64,000 bases of DNA from Tetrahymena thermophila SB210. Lineage: Eukaryota > Ciliophora > Oligohymenophorea > Hymenostomatida > Tetrahymenidae. The notes beneath the pieces were generated by a model. It was not told where the DNA came from. It made no database searches and was given only the letters and a program-made list of their open reading frames with translations. How positions within the stretch are numbered: position 1 is the stretch's first letter; the number at the start of each line of letters is the position of its first letter. Positions 40,038 to 53,900 of this stretch are shown here, in pieces. The stretch spans positions 1 to 64,000 of the forward strand of contig NW_002476167.1 in NCBI RefSeq assembly GCF_000189635.1. The letters run 5' to 3'. The translations under genes and the position numbers were made by a program.

Positions 40038-43000
40038 TCAAGTATTATTAAGAATAGCTAAAAACTCTGATTCATCATTTAAATTTTCTTCATTTTTAAA
40101 TTTTATTAAATTAGATATCAGTTAGTTTTCATCATAAAATGATTCATAAATTATGTCTTAAGAATTGAAATTAGATATGTTACTTTGTATCAAAGGATAC
40201 TCTTTTAAATGGTATATAATAGGTTTGTTGTATTTGATTTACTTTTACTATAATTTTAATTAATAATTAAATTTATTTGATTAATCTGTTTGTTAATCTT
40301 TTGAGAAAAGTAAAATTACTTTATTCGAATTATTTATTAATATTCTTTTAAAAATATTTTGATTATTAAGAATAAATTTGGAGTTTTTAATATGATTTTT
40401 CTAATTTGTTTAATCTAATTAGAAATTTTATTTGAGAGAAATTAAATCAGATTGATTGATTTCATAAATAAGATTTATAGATTAAAAAAGAGCTTCTTAC
40501 CATGTCAATTGCTATTTTTATGATATTTCATCGTAAAGTGCTATTCTTTCTAAAGCTTTTAAAGAGCCAATTATTAAACTCCAGTGATTATTGTTTTTGA
40601 TGTGAGTAAATGGCATAAAAGTAGTTACATTCGAATCATAGATTAAAATTTAGATTCTATCATAGCCATTTAATAGATTAGATTCTTAAATTGTCTTTAG
40701 ACAAAATTCAACAGTTGAATGTTATTTATAATAATCAAGTTAAAGTAGAACTATTAAATCAAGAGAAGATTTTTATTATTTAAAAAGATAGGTTTAATCA
40801 TCATAATCTAAAATATCTTTAAAAGGAATCTCACTAACTACATTAAAAAGTTAGCTTAAATGAAAAGTAGCTTTTTTTCTTAAAATGGGATTGTAGTGAG
40901 TCCCTTCTTCTATACTTTAAGTAAATAACTAAATTGATTGAAGATAGTTATTATTAAATTACTCATTAAGACCAAATAAGAAAAGTTATCTGCTTTTTTA
41001 ATTTTAAATGATTTATTTATTTATATCTAAGTTAATTTCATTCATTATGCTTTATTTAAAGCATTTTTTTTGATCAATAGAAGCTTTTTACTATACTTCA
41101 CCAATGGTTTAATTTAATTATTTTGAGTTACTTAAAATCAAATGAACTGCTTTTATGTATTTATTAATTTTATAATTATTGTTATCGTTGAAATTTAAAA
41201 ATATTAATACTTCTATTATTTCTTAATATAAAAATATTTAAAATATCTCTGAATAACTATATTAATTATTTTCAACAAAATTTAAAACAATCTAAAATGT
41301 TTCTAAGGATTATCTTAATAACTAAATTTATTCACGAGAAAAGTTTTATTGCACTGCTTATAAAATATCTCTTCGTTTTTTTATGCAGAATTTATTATTA
41401 TTATTTTCAATATTTAAATTTTCATATTTATAATAATTTTATAAAGCTTACTATTTCAAACAATAAGCTTTTGAGAATATTCTTTTTGATATAATCAAAA
41501 TTGTATTTTCGGTATTCTCTTCGCTCTATTTAATGATTTTTTAATTAATTATATTTTAATAATCAGTTCCTAATGCCTCAAAGCTAAGCAAAATAGCAGA
41601 TTCAAAATATTCTTCAGCTAAATTGTAATCACAGTTTAAAAGAGATACAATACCTAAATTGTAGTAGCATCTACCTAATCCAGTTTAATTTTTAAGTTAC
41701 TAAAACGTAGATTTTGCCATACTAAAATGAATAAGACTTTTAGTATAATTTTAGGAGTTTTGGTTCTAAGCATCTATAGAATAGTTAATGAGACTTTCAA
41801 GATCTTTAAAAACATTTTTTATAATTTTCATTTCTAAAAATAGTGGCTTTAGCTCTTATAAAAAAATATTTTTGCGTTCTTATTTTTTTTTGTAATAAAG
41901 CTCATCTTCTAATTTAGAATTTTTTTTCCTTTAAATTTTTTGTTTGAAATAAATTGTGTTTAATGAACAATTGTTCTTATTAACTGAGTAGCTTTGCTCA
42001 AAAGATTCAGTGTTTTTTTAATTTAAATCTGATTGGTAACAACTATCATATATTTTTTCGCTGCTTTAAGGAATTTTTTTTATAGAATTATCTTTCTACA
42101 TTTAAAAGTCTTATTTTGAATTACTAGTTTATTTTAATTATAAAATAGTGTTCTAACTTTTGATTTGATTGATAGAATATTTAACTAATTTGTTTTGTTA
42201 ATTTGAAAAATTATAATTTTAAGAATATTCATGAGAATTCTCTTCTTTAAACCATTAAATATTACTTTATTCTATATATTTTTGGTTTTATGTTTGATTA
42301 CTGTATTCATTTTGAATAAATATTTAAAATAAATTTTATCTGCTGCTACTATTATTTTTTTTATTATTAGTGCTATTTTAGGATTTAAGATTTTTCTAAG
42401 ATTTTTTTTTTTTTAAATATTACCATGATTTCTTTTTATTTTTTTTCACTTTAGTTTAGCTTGTTTATTACTACTGATAGCTCTTTCTTAAAAATAAAGT
42501 TAACAATTCAATAGGATTAGAAATTTGATAAACCAAAAAATATCCATAATTAATAATAAAAAAAAGTATTAAAGAGCTTATAAGAGCAAATTCAATTATC
42601 AAATATATTCTTATTATGTTAGTGTTTAAAAGATTAAATAGCTTCAAATTATCACTTTCGTCAGTTATCACTCGAGCTATCATTATTATTGAATGTGAGT
42701 ATGGGTATTAGTTATTTAGCCCTTTAAACTTGCACTAAATAGGAAAAATAATGCTTATTCTTTATTAAAATAATAATGTATCAATTTCATTTATAATTAT
42801 TAATTTTTAAAAAATCCAATTTATTTTTCTTATACTAAAATTTTATAAGCAAATTTAAATATCAAATTTAATTTAAATTAAATTAATGCCTTTTTAAAGC
42901 AATTTAATTACTATACTAGGAGGGGAAAATAAAATATATTTCTTAATAAATGATAATAGATTTTTAATAATATTATATTTGGTATTTTGAAAAACCATTC

Positions 43001-44745
43001 ATTCTCTTAAAAATACTAACATCCCCCCACCCTTTAACCTAAAAATTTAAGGTCTTTTTTATTTTGCTAACATGGAATTTTCTTTGATCAGAAAAATCAA
43101 AAAATTTTAAAAAAAAGAGAAAGATTTATTACTATTTCTGTCCAAATCTTTCCCAATACTGATAAAGTTATTCTAAATTAAATTAGTTTTCTATCGAATA
43201 ATTTCCTGTTTTTATAAATTGAACTGTTTTGTTTATTTAATTTGAGAGCTGTTCCTTTTAGTTATAGCAATATTCAAGTAGCTCTTATTTATCACTACAA
43301 AATTAATTTATATTGAGATACTCAACATCTACCCATGTCATTTTTTAATAGAAAACAAGCGATGGGTGATATAAAACCTAATAATTATTTTCAAGATTTA
43401 GTTAGACATTTAATAAAATTTTGATTAAAATATTACTGTTGTATTAAATTCATGAAATAGTACTGAATACGAATTTTAACTTAAGTAAGCATTAAATATT
43501 TACACTAAATTTTACATAACAAAATTAATTGTATGAACTGAGTAAAATTTAGAATCTTTTAAAACTTAAGAAGAAAGGCTTAGCTCTAAGGTTCCTGTTA
43601 GTGCATCATTATAAGGCTAAAAAATGAAGATACCTTTATTTAAAAAATAATTATAAAATTATAGCATAAAGTTAGAAGATTTTCAAGGAATTAAATTCAA
43701 CCTGGATATTATTTTGCATATTAAAACCAAAATCTACATCTTGCATCGTATGGTTCAATAAATTAATCTCCGTTACATGTTTGATAACTAGCTTATGTGT
43801 AATTATACCATCTAATAATCAAATAAAAAATTATAAATTTTTAAACTATTTTTAATGTTCATTATTTATTGATTACACAGATGGAGATACTACCTATAGA
43901 GAAGTTGTATCTGAATTATAAATATTACTAATTTAAATTATGCCATCTGATTATGAGGCCAAAAATGCTGCTCCACTATAAAAAGAAAGGTCTTCATTCT
44001 ATATAATTTCATTATAAATTATAGATCATTAATATTTTTATGAAACTAAAGTACCATTTTGATAAAATATTGTTATTCAGGTGTTAAAAGTTCAAATTTA
44101 AATAGTGACCTCACAAAATAAAGTTATACATAGAATGGGCTCTCATTTATTTAACTATAAACATTTTTAGGGCATTCATTAAACATAAACTCTCTATAAG
44201 AGCAATATGTGTAGCTAGACTAATTTCTATCTTTAATAAAACGATAATAAGGCAAATAATTTCACAAATTTATAATTAATTATACAAATCATTTAACCAG
44301 ACTAGTATTTTTTTAATAATCCCTTCATTGCTACCATATGTAATTCTAGCTATTTTTAGCATCATAAAGATAAAATTACAAATATTATTAATTAGCTTGA
44401 TATAACATAAAAATTATAACAAATAAATACTTAGTTAAAGCTATATTCTAATAAAATCTATTAGGAATATACAGAATTGTATAAAATTCTCTGCTATGAT
44501 AAATTAATCCATATAGCACTATCATTCTACCTTTATAATTAGTAAAAATCTTATTCATTTGTAAAATAGTAATAATAATTATCAATTTAAAGAATAGAAT
44601 TTTATTAATTAGAATCAAGGCTATATAAATACCATTGATCTAGAGCTTCCCACAAAAGTTTATAAAATATAGTTAAAACAAGCCCAACTCCAATTATTAT
44701 AGGTAAAGATACTGTTAAAATTAACCTAAGAACTAAATATTTCAT
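40038..44745 (-). CDS. Receptor array gene 4: Cache / HAMP-like / TPR / vWA-like receptor (reference model)
   Basis: Nine exons were resolved: 44745-44633, 44530-44431, 44349-44298, 44230-44055, 43998-43877, 43811-43702, 43633-43437, 43377-43133 and 42759-40038. All have GT...AG introns and consistent phases, giving 1278 residues. Residues 1-37 hold an N-terminal anchor (LILTVSLPIIIGVGLVLTIF). Residues about 40-370 are an extracellular double-Cache-like sensor with CSYREFMFNECP and the signature EPYDARCRFWFQYA. A second membrane helix (IIEFALISSLILFFIINYGY) runs into YQISNPIELLTLFLRKS, matching the start of HAMP domains. A polar linker of about 200 residues follows, then TPR-like helices (RCYYNLGIVSLLNCDYNLAE). 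Last comes a vWA-like fold (LDLIVLLQLDYYKQ, GYDRIQILIYDS) without the DxSxS metal motif. No kinase or cyclase domain is present. Confidence 0.85.
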
Positions 44746-45359
44746 ATTTATTTGGTAGAGAGTTTGTTATTTATTATTCCTACTTTTTAATTAGTTAGTA
44801 CTTTTATAAAATAAAAATCAAAAAGATAAGCAAAAATAGTTGATACTTCTTTTGGTTATAAATTTTTATTTAGTTTTCTTAGATTATCGTAAAAGAAACT
44901 ATTTAATATTTAATGAACTATCTTTAATTCATGGCTAATTTGTATATCTTTACTTCTTGGCTAATCTATCAATATTCAACTATTTAGTAATTGTATTTTT
45001 TGAACAAAATATGAAATTTTCAATGGTTTAATATTTAATAAATAGGGGATTAAAAATAATTAATTAATATTTTAATAAGTATGATATTTTTAAAATAATG
45101 GAATTTTTTATGAACATAAAAATATAAATTTAAAAATAATTCCCTTGCATGCGTCTTAATTAATTTGCATATAATAAATATATTAAATTAAAATTATTTA
45201 TTTATTTAATAATTTATATTTACTAATTTAAACAATTTAAATAGATTTTACATTAAATTTAAATTATTGTTAAATTTTATTTTTTTTTTGAGATTATTTA
45301 CAAAAATAGAATATTGAATCTGTATCAAAAAATTTAAAATAATAAATATTTATTTATAC
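44746..45359. other. Spacer between receptor array genes 4 and 5
   Basis: About 610 bp of AT-rich DNA with no frame of interest. Confidence 0.6.
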
Positions 45360-48300
45360 TCAAGAATTATTAAGAATAGCTAAAAACTCTGATTCATCAT
45401 TTAAATTTTCTTCATTTTTAAATTTGATTAAATTAGATATCAATTAGTTTTCATCATAAAATTATTCGTAAATGATATTCTCAGAATTGAAATTTGATAT
45501 GTTACTTTGAATCAAAGGATATTCTTTTAAATGATATACAATAGGTTTATTGTATTTTAATTACTACAGTTATATCTTTAATTATTAATTGAATTTATTT
45601 GATTAATCAGTTTATTAATCTTTTGAAAAAAGTAAAATTACTTTATTTGGATTATTTAATAATATTTTTTAAAATAAATTTTCATTATCAAGTATAAATT
45701 TGGAATTTTTAAGATCTTTTTTCTAGTTTTTTTTACTCTGTTAATAATTTTATTTTAGAGAGATTAAATCAGAGTGATTGATTTCATAAATAAGATTTAT
45801 AGATTAAGAAAGAGCTTCTTACCATGATAATTGTTATTTTTATTTTGTTTATTCTTATAGTGACATTTTTTCTAAGTCTTTTAAAGAAGCAATTATTAAA
45901 TTCCAGTGATTAATGTTTTTGATGTTAGTAAATGGCATAAAAGTAGCTATATTTGAATCATAAATTAAAATTTAGATTCTATCTTAGCCATTTAGTAAAT
46001 TAGATTCTTATATCGCCTTTAGACAAAATTCAACAGTTGAATGCTATTTATAATAATCAAGTTAAAGTAGAACTATTAAATCTAGTGGAGATTTTTATTT
46101 TTTAAAAAGATAATTTTCATCATCTTAATCCAACATTCTCTTAAATGGGATATCACTAATAGCATTAATAATTTAGCTTAGATGATAAATAACTTTTTTT
46201 CTTTAAATGGGATTGTAGTGAGTCCCTTCTTCTATACTTTAAGTAAATAGCTAAATTGCCTGAAAATGGTTATTTTTAAATTATTCATTAAGAGCAAACA
46301 AGAAAAGTTATCTGCTTTTTTAAATTTAAATGATTTATTAATTTATATCAAAGTTACTTTCACTCATAAAACTTTGCTTGTAACATTTTTTTTGATCAAC
46401 AGATGCTTTTTACCATGCTTCGCCAATTAATGGGTTTTGATACTTTGAATTACTAATTATTTGACGAACTATTTCTATATATTTATTAATTTGATAGTTG
46501 TTATTATTATTAAAATTTAAAAATATTAATATTTCAATCATTTCTTAATATAAGAATATTTAAAATATTTCTGAATAGCTATATTAGTTATTTTAAGCAA
46601 AATTTAAAACAATCTAAAATGTTTCTAAGGATTATTTCAATAATTATATTTCTGCACAAGAAAAGTATTAATTTTTTGCTTTATAAGTATCTCTTTGTTT
46701 TTATATGCCGAATTTAGTATTATTATTTTCAAAATTTAAATCTTCATATTAATAATAATTTTATAAAGCTTACTATTTCAAACAGTAAGCCTTTGAAAAT
46801 ATTCTTTTTGATACTATCAAAATTAAATTTTCTGTATTTCTCTCACTTTATTAAATGATTTTTTAGTTGATTAAATTTTAATAATCAGTTCCGAATGCCT
46901 CAAAGCTAAGGAAAATAGCAGATTCAAAATATTCTTCAGCTAAATTATAATCACAATTTAAAAGAGATACAACACCTAAATTGTAATAGCATCTGCCCAA
47001 TCCTATTTAATTTTTAAGTTATTAAAATGTAGATTTTGCCATACTAAAATGAAAGAGAGTTTTAGTATAATTTTAGGAATTTTGATTCTAAGCATCTATA
47101 GAATAGTTAATAAGACTTTCAAGATCCCGAAAAACGTTTTTAATAATCTTCATTTCTAAAAATAGTGGTTTCAGCTCCTTTAAAAAAGTATTTTTATCTT
47201 CTTATTTTTTTTTATAAAGTTCATCTTCTTCAGAATTATTAGTCCTTAAACTTTTATCTTTAAAATTACTAGTGGTTATTGAGCAATTATTCTTATTAAT
47301 TGAGTAACTTTATTCAAAAGATTCATTATTTTTTTAATTTTAATCTGATTGTTAGCAACTATCATAAATTTTTTCACTGCTTTAAGGAATCTTTTTTGAT
47401 GAAATTTAAGATGAATCTTTTTAAATTTGAAAGTCTTATTTACTATTACTTTATTTTACTTATAAAATATTAGCTTAGCTTTTTGTTTGATCAATAGAAT
47501 TTTAAAATAATTTGCTCTATTGATTTTAAAAATTATAATTTTATGATTACTCAGGGGAATTCTCTTCTCTGACCAATTGAATATTGCTTTGGTCGATATA
47601 TTTTTGGTTTTATATATTATCATTGTATTCATTTTATATAAATAATTAAAATAGATTTTATTTGTTGTTATTTTTCTTAAATATGCTATTTATATTTTTA
47701 GATTTCAGAGTTTTTTTAAGCTTTTTTTTTTTTAATGACTACTATGATTTCTATTTATATTTTTTCACTTTTATTTTACACATTTGCTGCTATTAATAAC
47801 TCTTTCTTAAAAACAGAGTCAATAATTCAATTGGTTGAGAAATCTGATAAACCAAAAAAAATCCATAATTTGTAATAAAAATAATAATCAAAGAGCTAAT
47901 CAAAGCAAATTCTATTAACAAATATATTTTTATTATACTCGTGTTTAAAAGATTAAATAATTTCAATTAATCGCTATTATCAGTCATTACTCTAGCTATC
48001 ATTATGATTGCAAATGAGTATGGATATTAGTTATTAAGTCCTCTGAGCTTACTCTATATGGGAAAAATAATGCTTATTCTTTTAAAAATAATAAGATATA
48101 TATATTGTCATTTTATGAATTAAATTTTAATAATTAAATTCTAATTTAATTTTCTCATTCCATAATCAAATTAATACAATTTAATAAAAAAAATTAAATC
48201 AAATCTATATAGATAAAAGTCTTTATTTAGATCCTTAATTTTAAAGTTCATTTATGGAACCAAATATTATTTAAGGTGGGATAAACGAACCTTTTTTTAA

Positions 48301-50019
48301 AGATAGTTTTAGCCTTTTAAAATCAATAAAATTTAAAAAAATAGAAAATTTTTACTATTTTTATCCAAATCTATCCCAGTACTAATAAAGTTGGTCTAAA
48401 TTATATTATTTTTCTATTGAATAATTTCCTGTTTTTATGAATGAAACTGTTTTGTTTACTTAACTTGAGAGCTATTCTTTTTAACTCTAGCAAAGATTAA
48501 GAATTTCTTATTAATCACTACAAAATTAATTTATATTAAGAAACTCAACATCAACCCATGTCATTTTTTAGTAGAAAACAAGTAATGGGTGATATAAAAC
48601 CTAATATTTATTATTAAGATTTAGTTAGGCATTTAATAAAATTCTGATTAAAATATTACTGTTGTATTAAATTCATGAAATAGTACTGAATACGAATTTT
48701 AACTTAAGTAACCATTAAATATCTACACTAAATTTTACATAACAAAATTAATTGTATGGACTGAGTAAAATTTAGAATCTTTTAAAACTTAAGAAGAAAG
48801 GCTTAGCTCTAAGGTTCCAGTTAGTGCATCATTATAAGGCTAATAAATGAAAATACCTTATATTTAAAAAATAATTATAAAATTAAAGCATTAAGTAAGA
48901 AGATTTTCAAGGAATTAAATTTTACCTGGGTATTATTCTGCATATTAGAACCAAAATCTACATCTTGCATCGTATGGTTCAATAAATTAATCTCCATTAC
49001 ATGTTTGATAACTAGCTTATGTGTAATTATACAATCTAATAATTAAATAAAAAATTATTATTTTTTAAACTATTTTTAATGCTCATTATTGATTACACAG
49101 ATGGAGATACTACCTATAGAGAAGTTGTATCTGAATTATAAATATTGCTAATTTAAATTAAACCATCTGATTAAGATGCCAAAAATGCTGCTCCACTATA
49201 AAAAGAAAGGTCTTCATTCTATATAATTTCATTGTAAAATAATGTTCACTAATATTTTTATGAAACAAAAGTACCATTTTAATAAAATATTATTATTCAG
49301 GAGTTAGAAGTTCAAATTTAAATACAGATCTCACAAAATATAGTTATACATAGAATATACTCTCATTTATTTAGCTATAAACATTTTTAGGGCATTCATT
49401 AAACATAAACTCTCTATAAGAGCAATATGTATAGCTAGACTAACTTTTATCTTTTTAAAAATAGTAAAATTCAAATATATTTGCTAATTTATAATAAATT
49501 TTACAAATCATTTAACCTGATTCATATTTTTTTAATAATCCTTTCATCGCTACCATATGTAATTCTAACTGTTTATGGCGTAAAAATAAGTTTTATAACA
49601 GTAATAATTCAATTAATCATGATCAATATAAAAATAATAATAATAATAATAGCAATGATAAAATATAATATAATACTTAGTTAAAGCTATACTCTAGCAA
49701 AATCTATTGCGAATATATAGAATTGTATAGAATTTGTTACTATGTTTAATTGATCCATATGCCACTATCTTCCTACCTTTACAGTTTTAAAAATTTAAAA
49801 AAGCTTATGCTCATGTTGAAATAGTGGTAAATAAATAGATAATTATTGTTTTATCAAAATTAACTTAAAAATGTGTTTTATTATTAGAATTAAGCTATTA
49901 ATATACCATTAATCAAGAGCCTACCACAAAAGTTTATAAAATATAGTTAAAACAACTCCAACTCCAATTATTATAGGCAAAGATACTGTTAATATTAACC
50001 TAACAACTAAATATTTCAT
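45360..50019 (-). CDS. Receptor array gene 5: Cache / HAMP-like / TPR / vWA-like receptor
   Basis: ATG at 50019 starts an anchor like that of gene 4. The sensor exons (about 48350-50019) are very similar to those of gene 4, and the long cytoplasmic exon is 48078-45360, open throughout by codon check. The HAMP-like segment reads FLVYQISQPIELLTLFLRKS. The linker is visibly Q/N/S/K-rich (for example QSNIQLVREENSPEQSQN). TPR-like helices sit near 47150-46900 and the vWA-like domain near 45960. Genes 4 and 5 resemble each other over their whole length, unlike the mosaic pattern of genes 1-3, so they arose by a separate duplication of a complete gene. Confidence 0.8.
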
Positions 50020-50980
50020 ATATATTTGTTAATCAACTTTATTCCTACTTTTTAATTAATCTCCTTTCTGAATTATGAATAAAATAAGATCAGTAATTTA
50101 ATTTGCTATTTCTTTTGGTTAATTTTTTATTTAATTATGCTTGTTATACTACCTCAAAAAATAAATAAATAATAAACTAGATTTAATTAACAATAAATTA
50201 AAATTAGTGAATGAATTACATTTTTATTAATTTATATTTCTCATCAAAATATTTAAATAGATGTCATAATTTATGAAAAATCGTATAAAAAACAATTTTA
50301 TTGTTAGAGAGTTAATTAATAAATCTATTGTATTATTTAGCTATCAAGTCTCTAAAATTAGATTATTGTATGTATTGCTAATCAAGGTATTTAAATATGA
50401 TGAACTGGATAGCATTATATTTTAATACCTGGATTATGCTTAATTTAAAATTTAAAAAATAAATTAAAGTATTTATGAAAAAGAATGTAAAGGTACTATT
50501 CAATAAAATTCATAAATTAAATATAATATATAAATATATAGTATAAAAAGTGTTCAAATACAATATTCAATATTTTTTCAAATTTTTGGTGATTTTCGTT
50601 AAAAACAATAATAAAATCTATCTATCTATTTTTATTTTAGGTTAAAAAAAACTTTTTCAAAATATTATATAATAAAATATATAATATTATTCAAACATTT
50701 AATATTTATTCATCTTTTTTTCACCAGTTGTTTATCATTAGAATAAAATATCAAAGACAACTAATCTTTTTGATTTAAGACACTTGCTTATTACTTTGAA
50801 TTCTTATGATTCATACATTTATCTAAAAATTTTAAAATAAATTTGTGTAAATTTTAAATAAATATCAAATAGAATAAACTTTTAAATTAAAAATTATTTC
50901 TTAAGTTAATAAATAAAATAAAATAAGTAAAGATAAAAAAATAAATCAAATAAAAACTATCAAATTATATTCATTTTTAT
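50020..50980. other. Intergenic AT-rich DNA between receptor array and leucine-rich repeat array
   Basis: No gene was recognised. The 13-bp sequence AATACCTGGATTA at 50424-50436 recurs at 55814-55826, so it brackets the leucine-rich repeat array. If the repeat gene has a terminal exon it should lie here, but I could not identify one. Confidence 0.5.
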
Positions 50981-50984
50981 AGTT

Positions 50985-53900
50985 TAAAATATGAAAAAAT
51001 GAAGAAAAAATATGAAATAATAAGATTAATTAATAATAAAAGCAAAAGTTGAAAATAAAATGATGAGTTAAATTAAAAAAGAAAGAACAAAAAAAGCAAG
51101 CACAATAAAAAGAAAAAGAAAAATGAGCTTTATTATTGTATTAAATTAGTTTTTATAATTAAAAATATCAAAATCTAAAACAAATAAACTGTTTTTACGG
51201 AAGGCTAATTTTCAAATTTGATAGATTAATGCACTTTGCTAAAGCAGAACCTAAGCCTGATGCACCCATTGCACCAATTTTATTCAAACTTTTTAAATAT
51301 TGAAGAAATAATATATGATTAAATAGTTAATTAGAAGGAAAAAATGAAGAAAAAATATGAAATAATAAAATTAATTAGTTAATAATAAAAGCAAAAGTTG
51401 AAAATAAAATAACAAGTTAAATTAACAAAGAAAGAACAAAAATAAGCAAGCACAATAAACAGAAAAAGAAAAAAGAGCTTTATTGTTTTAAATTAGTTTT
51501 TATAATTAAAAATATCACAATCCAAAACAAATAAACTGTTTTACTTAAGATCAAGTGTCAAATTTTAGAGATTAATGCACTTTGCTAAAGAACAACATAA
51601 GCCTGATGCACCTTCGTCACCAATTTCATTGCGACTTTTTAAATATTGAATAAAAAATATATGATTAAATAGTTAATTAGAAGGAAAAAATGAAGAAAAA
51701 ATATGAAATAATAAGTTTAATTAATTAATAATAAAAGCATAAGTTGAAAATAAAATGGTGAGTTAAATTAACAAAGAAAGAACAAAAAAAAAGCAAGCAC
51801 AATAAAAAGAAAAAAGAGCTTTATTGTTTTAAATTAGTTTTTATAATTAAAAATATCACAATCCAAAACAAATAAACTGTTTTTACTAAAGATTAAGTGT
51901 CAAATTTTAGAGATTAATGCATTTTGCTAAACCAAAACCTAAGCCTGATGCACCTTCGTCACCAATTTAATTGCCACTTTTTAAATATTGAATAAAAAAT
52001 ATATATATTGATTAAATAGTTAATTAGAAGGAAAAAATGAAGAAAAAATATGAAATAATAAGTTTAATTAATAATAAAAGCAAAAGTTGAAAATAAAATG
52101 GTGAGTTAAATTAACAAAGAAAGAGCAATAAAAAGCAAGCACAATAAAAAGAAAAAAGAAAAAAGAGCTTTATTATTGTTTTAAATTAGTTTTTATAATT
52201 AAAAATATCACAATCCAAAACAAATAAACTGTTTTTACTAAAGATTAAGTGTCAAATTTGAGAGATTATTACAATTTGCTAAAGCAGAACCTAAGCCTGA
52301 TGCACCCATTGCACCAATTTTATTCAAACTTTTTAAATATTGAAGAAAAAATATATGATTAAATAGTTTATTAGAAGGAAAAAATGAAGAAAAAATATGA
52401 AGTAATAAGATTAATTAATTAATAATAAAAGCAAAAGTTGAAAATAAAATGATAAGTTAAATTAACAATGAAAGAACAAAAAAAAAGCAAGCACAATAAA
52501 AAGAAAAAAGAAAAAAGAGCTTTATTGTTTTAAATTGGTTTTTATAATTAAAAATATCACAATAAATCAACTGTTTTTACCCAAGCGAAAGTGACAAATT
52601 TTAGAGATTAATGCAATTTGCTAAAGAACAACCTAAGCCTGATGCACCCATTGCACTAATTTTATTGCCACTTTTTAAATATTGAATAAAAAATATATGA
52701 TTAAATAGTTAATTAGAAGGAAAAAATGAAGAAAAAATATGAAATAATAAGATTAATTAATAATAAAAGCAAAAGTTGAAAATTAAATGATCAGTTAAAT
52801 TAACAAAGAAGGAAAAGAAAAAAGCAAGCATAATAAAAAGAAAAATTAGCTTTATTGTATTAAATTAGTTTTTATAGTTAAAAATATCACAATCCAAAAC
52901 AAATAAACTGTTTTACTTAAGATCAAGTGTCAAATTTATGAGATTAATGCACTTTGCTAAAGAACAACCTAAGCCTGATGCACCCATTGCAAAAATTTAA
53001 TTATAACTTTTTAAAAATTGAAGAAAAAATATATGATTAAATAGTTTATTAGAAGGAAAAAATGAATAAAAAATATGAAATAATAAGATTAATTAATTAA
53101 TAATAAAAGAAAAAGTTGAAAATAAAATAATAAGTTAAATTAACAATGAAAGAACAAAAAAAAAGCAAGCACAATAAACAGAAAAAGAAAAAAGAGCTTT
53201 ATTGTTTTAAATTGGCTTTTATAATTAAAAATATCACAATCCAAAACAAATCAACTATTTTTACCCAAGCGAAAGTGTCAAATTTAAGAGATTAATGCAA
53301 TTTGATAAAGAACAACCTAAGACTGATGCACCTTTGTCACCAATTTAATTGCCACTTTTTAAATATTGAATAAAAAATATATGATTAAATAGTTAATTAG
53401 AAGGAAAAAATGAAGAAAAAATATGAAATAATAAGTTTAATTAATTAATAATAAAAGCAAAAGTTGAAAATAAAATGGTGAGTTAAATTAACAAAGAAAG
53501 AACAAATAAAAGCAAGCACAATAAACAGAAAAAGAAAAAAGAGCTTTATTGTTTTAAATTAGTTTTTATAATTAAAAATATCACAATTCAAAACAAATAA
53601 ACTGTTTTACTTAAGATCAATTGTCAAATTTGAGAGATTAATGCACTTTGCTAAACCAAAACCTAAGCCTGATGCACCTTCGTCACCAATTTAATTGCCA
53701 CTTTTTAAATATTGAATAAAAAATATATGATTCAATAGTTAATTAGAAAGAAAAAATGAAGAAAAAATATGAAATAATAAGTTTAATTAATTAATAATAA
53801 AAGCAAAAGTTGTAAATAAAATGGTGAGTTAAATTAACAAAGAAAGAACAAAAAAAAAGCAAGCACAATAAAAAGAAAAAAGAAAAAAGAGCTTTATTGT

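Noticed and set aside
42350-42440. Frameshift after the HAMP-like segment of receptor gene 4
   Set aside because: A first reading miscounted the A-run on the minus strand. With 13 A residues the frame continues directly into the TPR frame.
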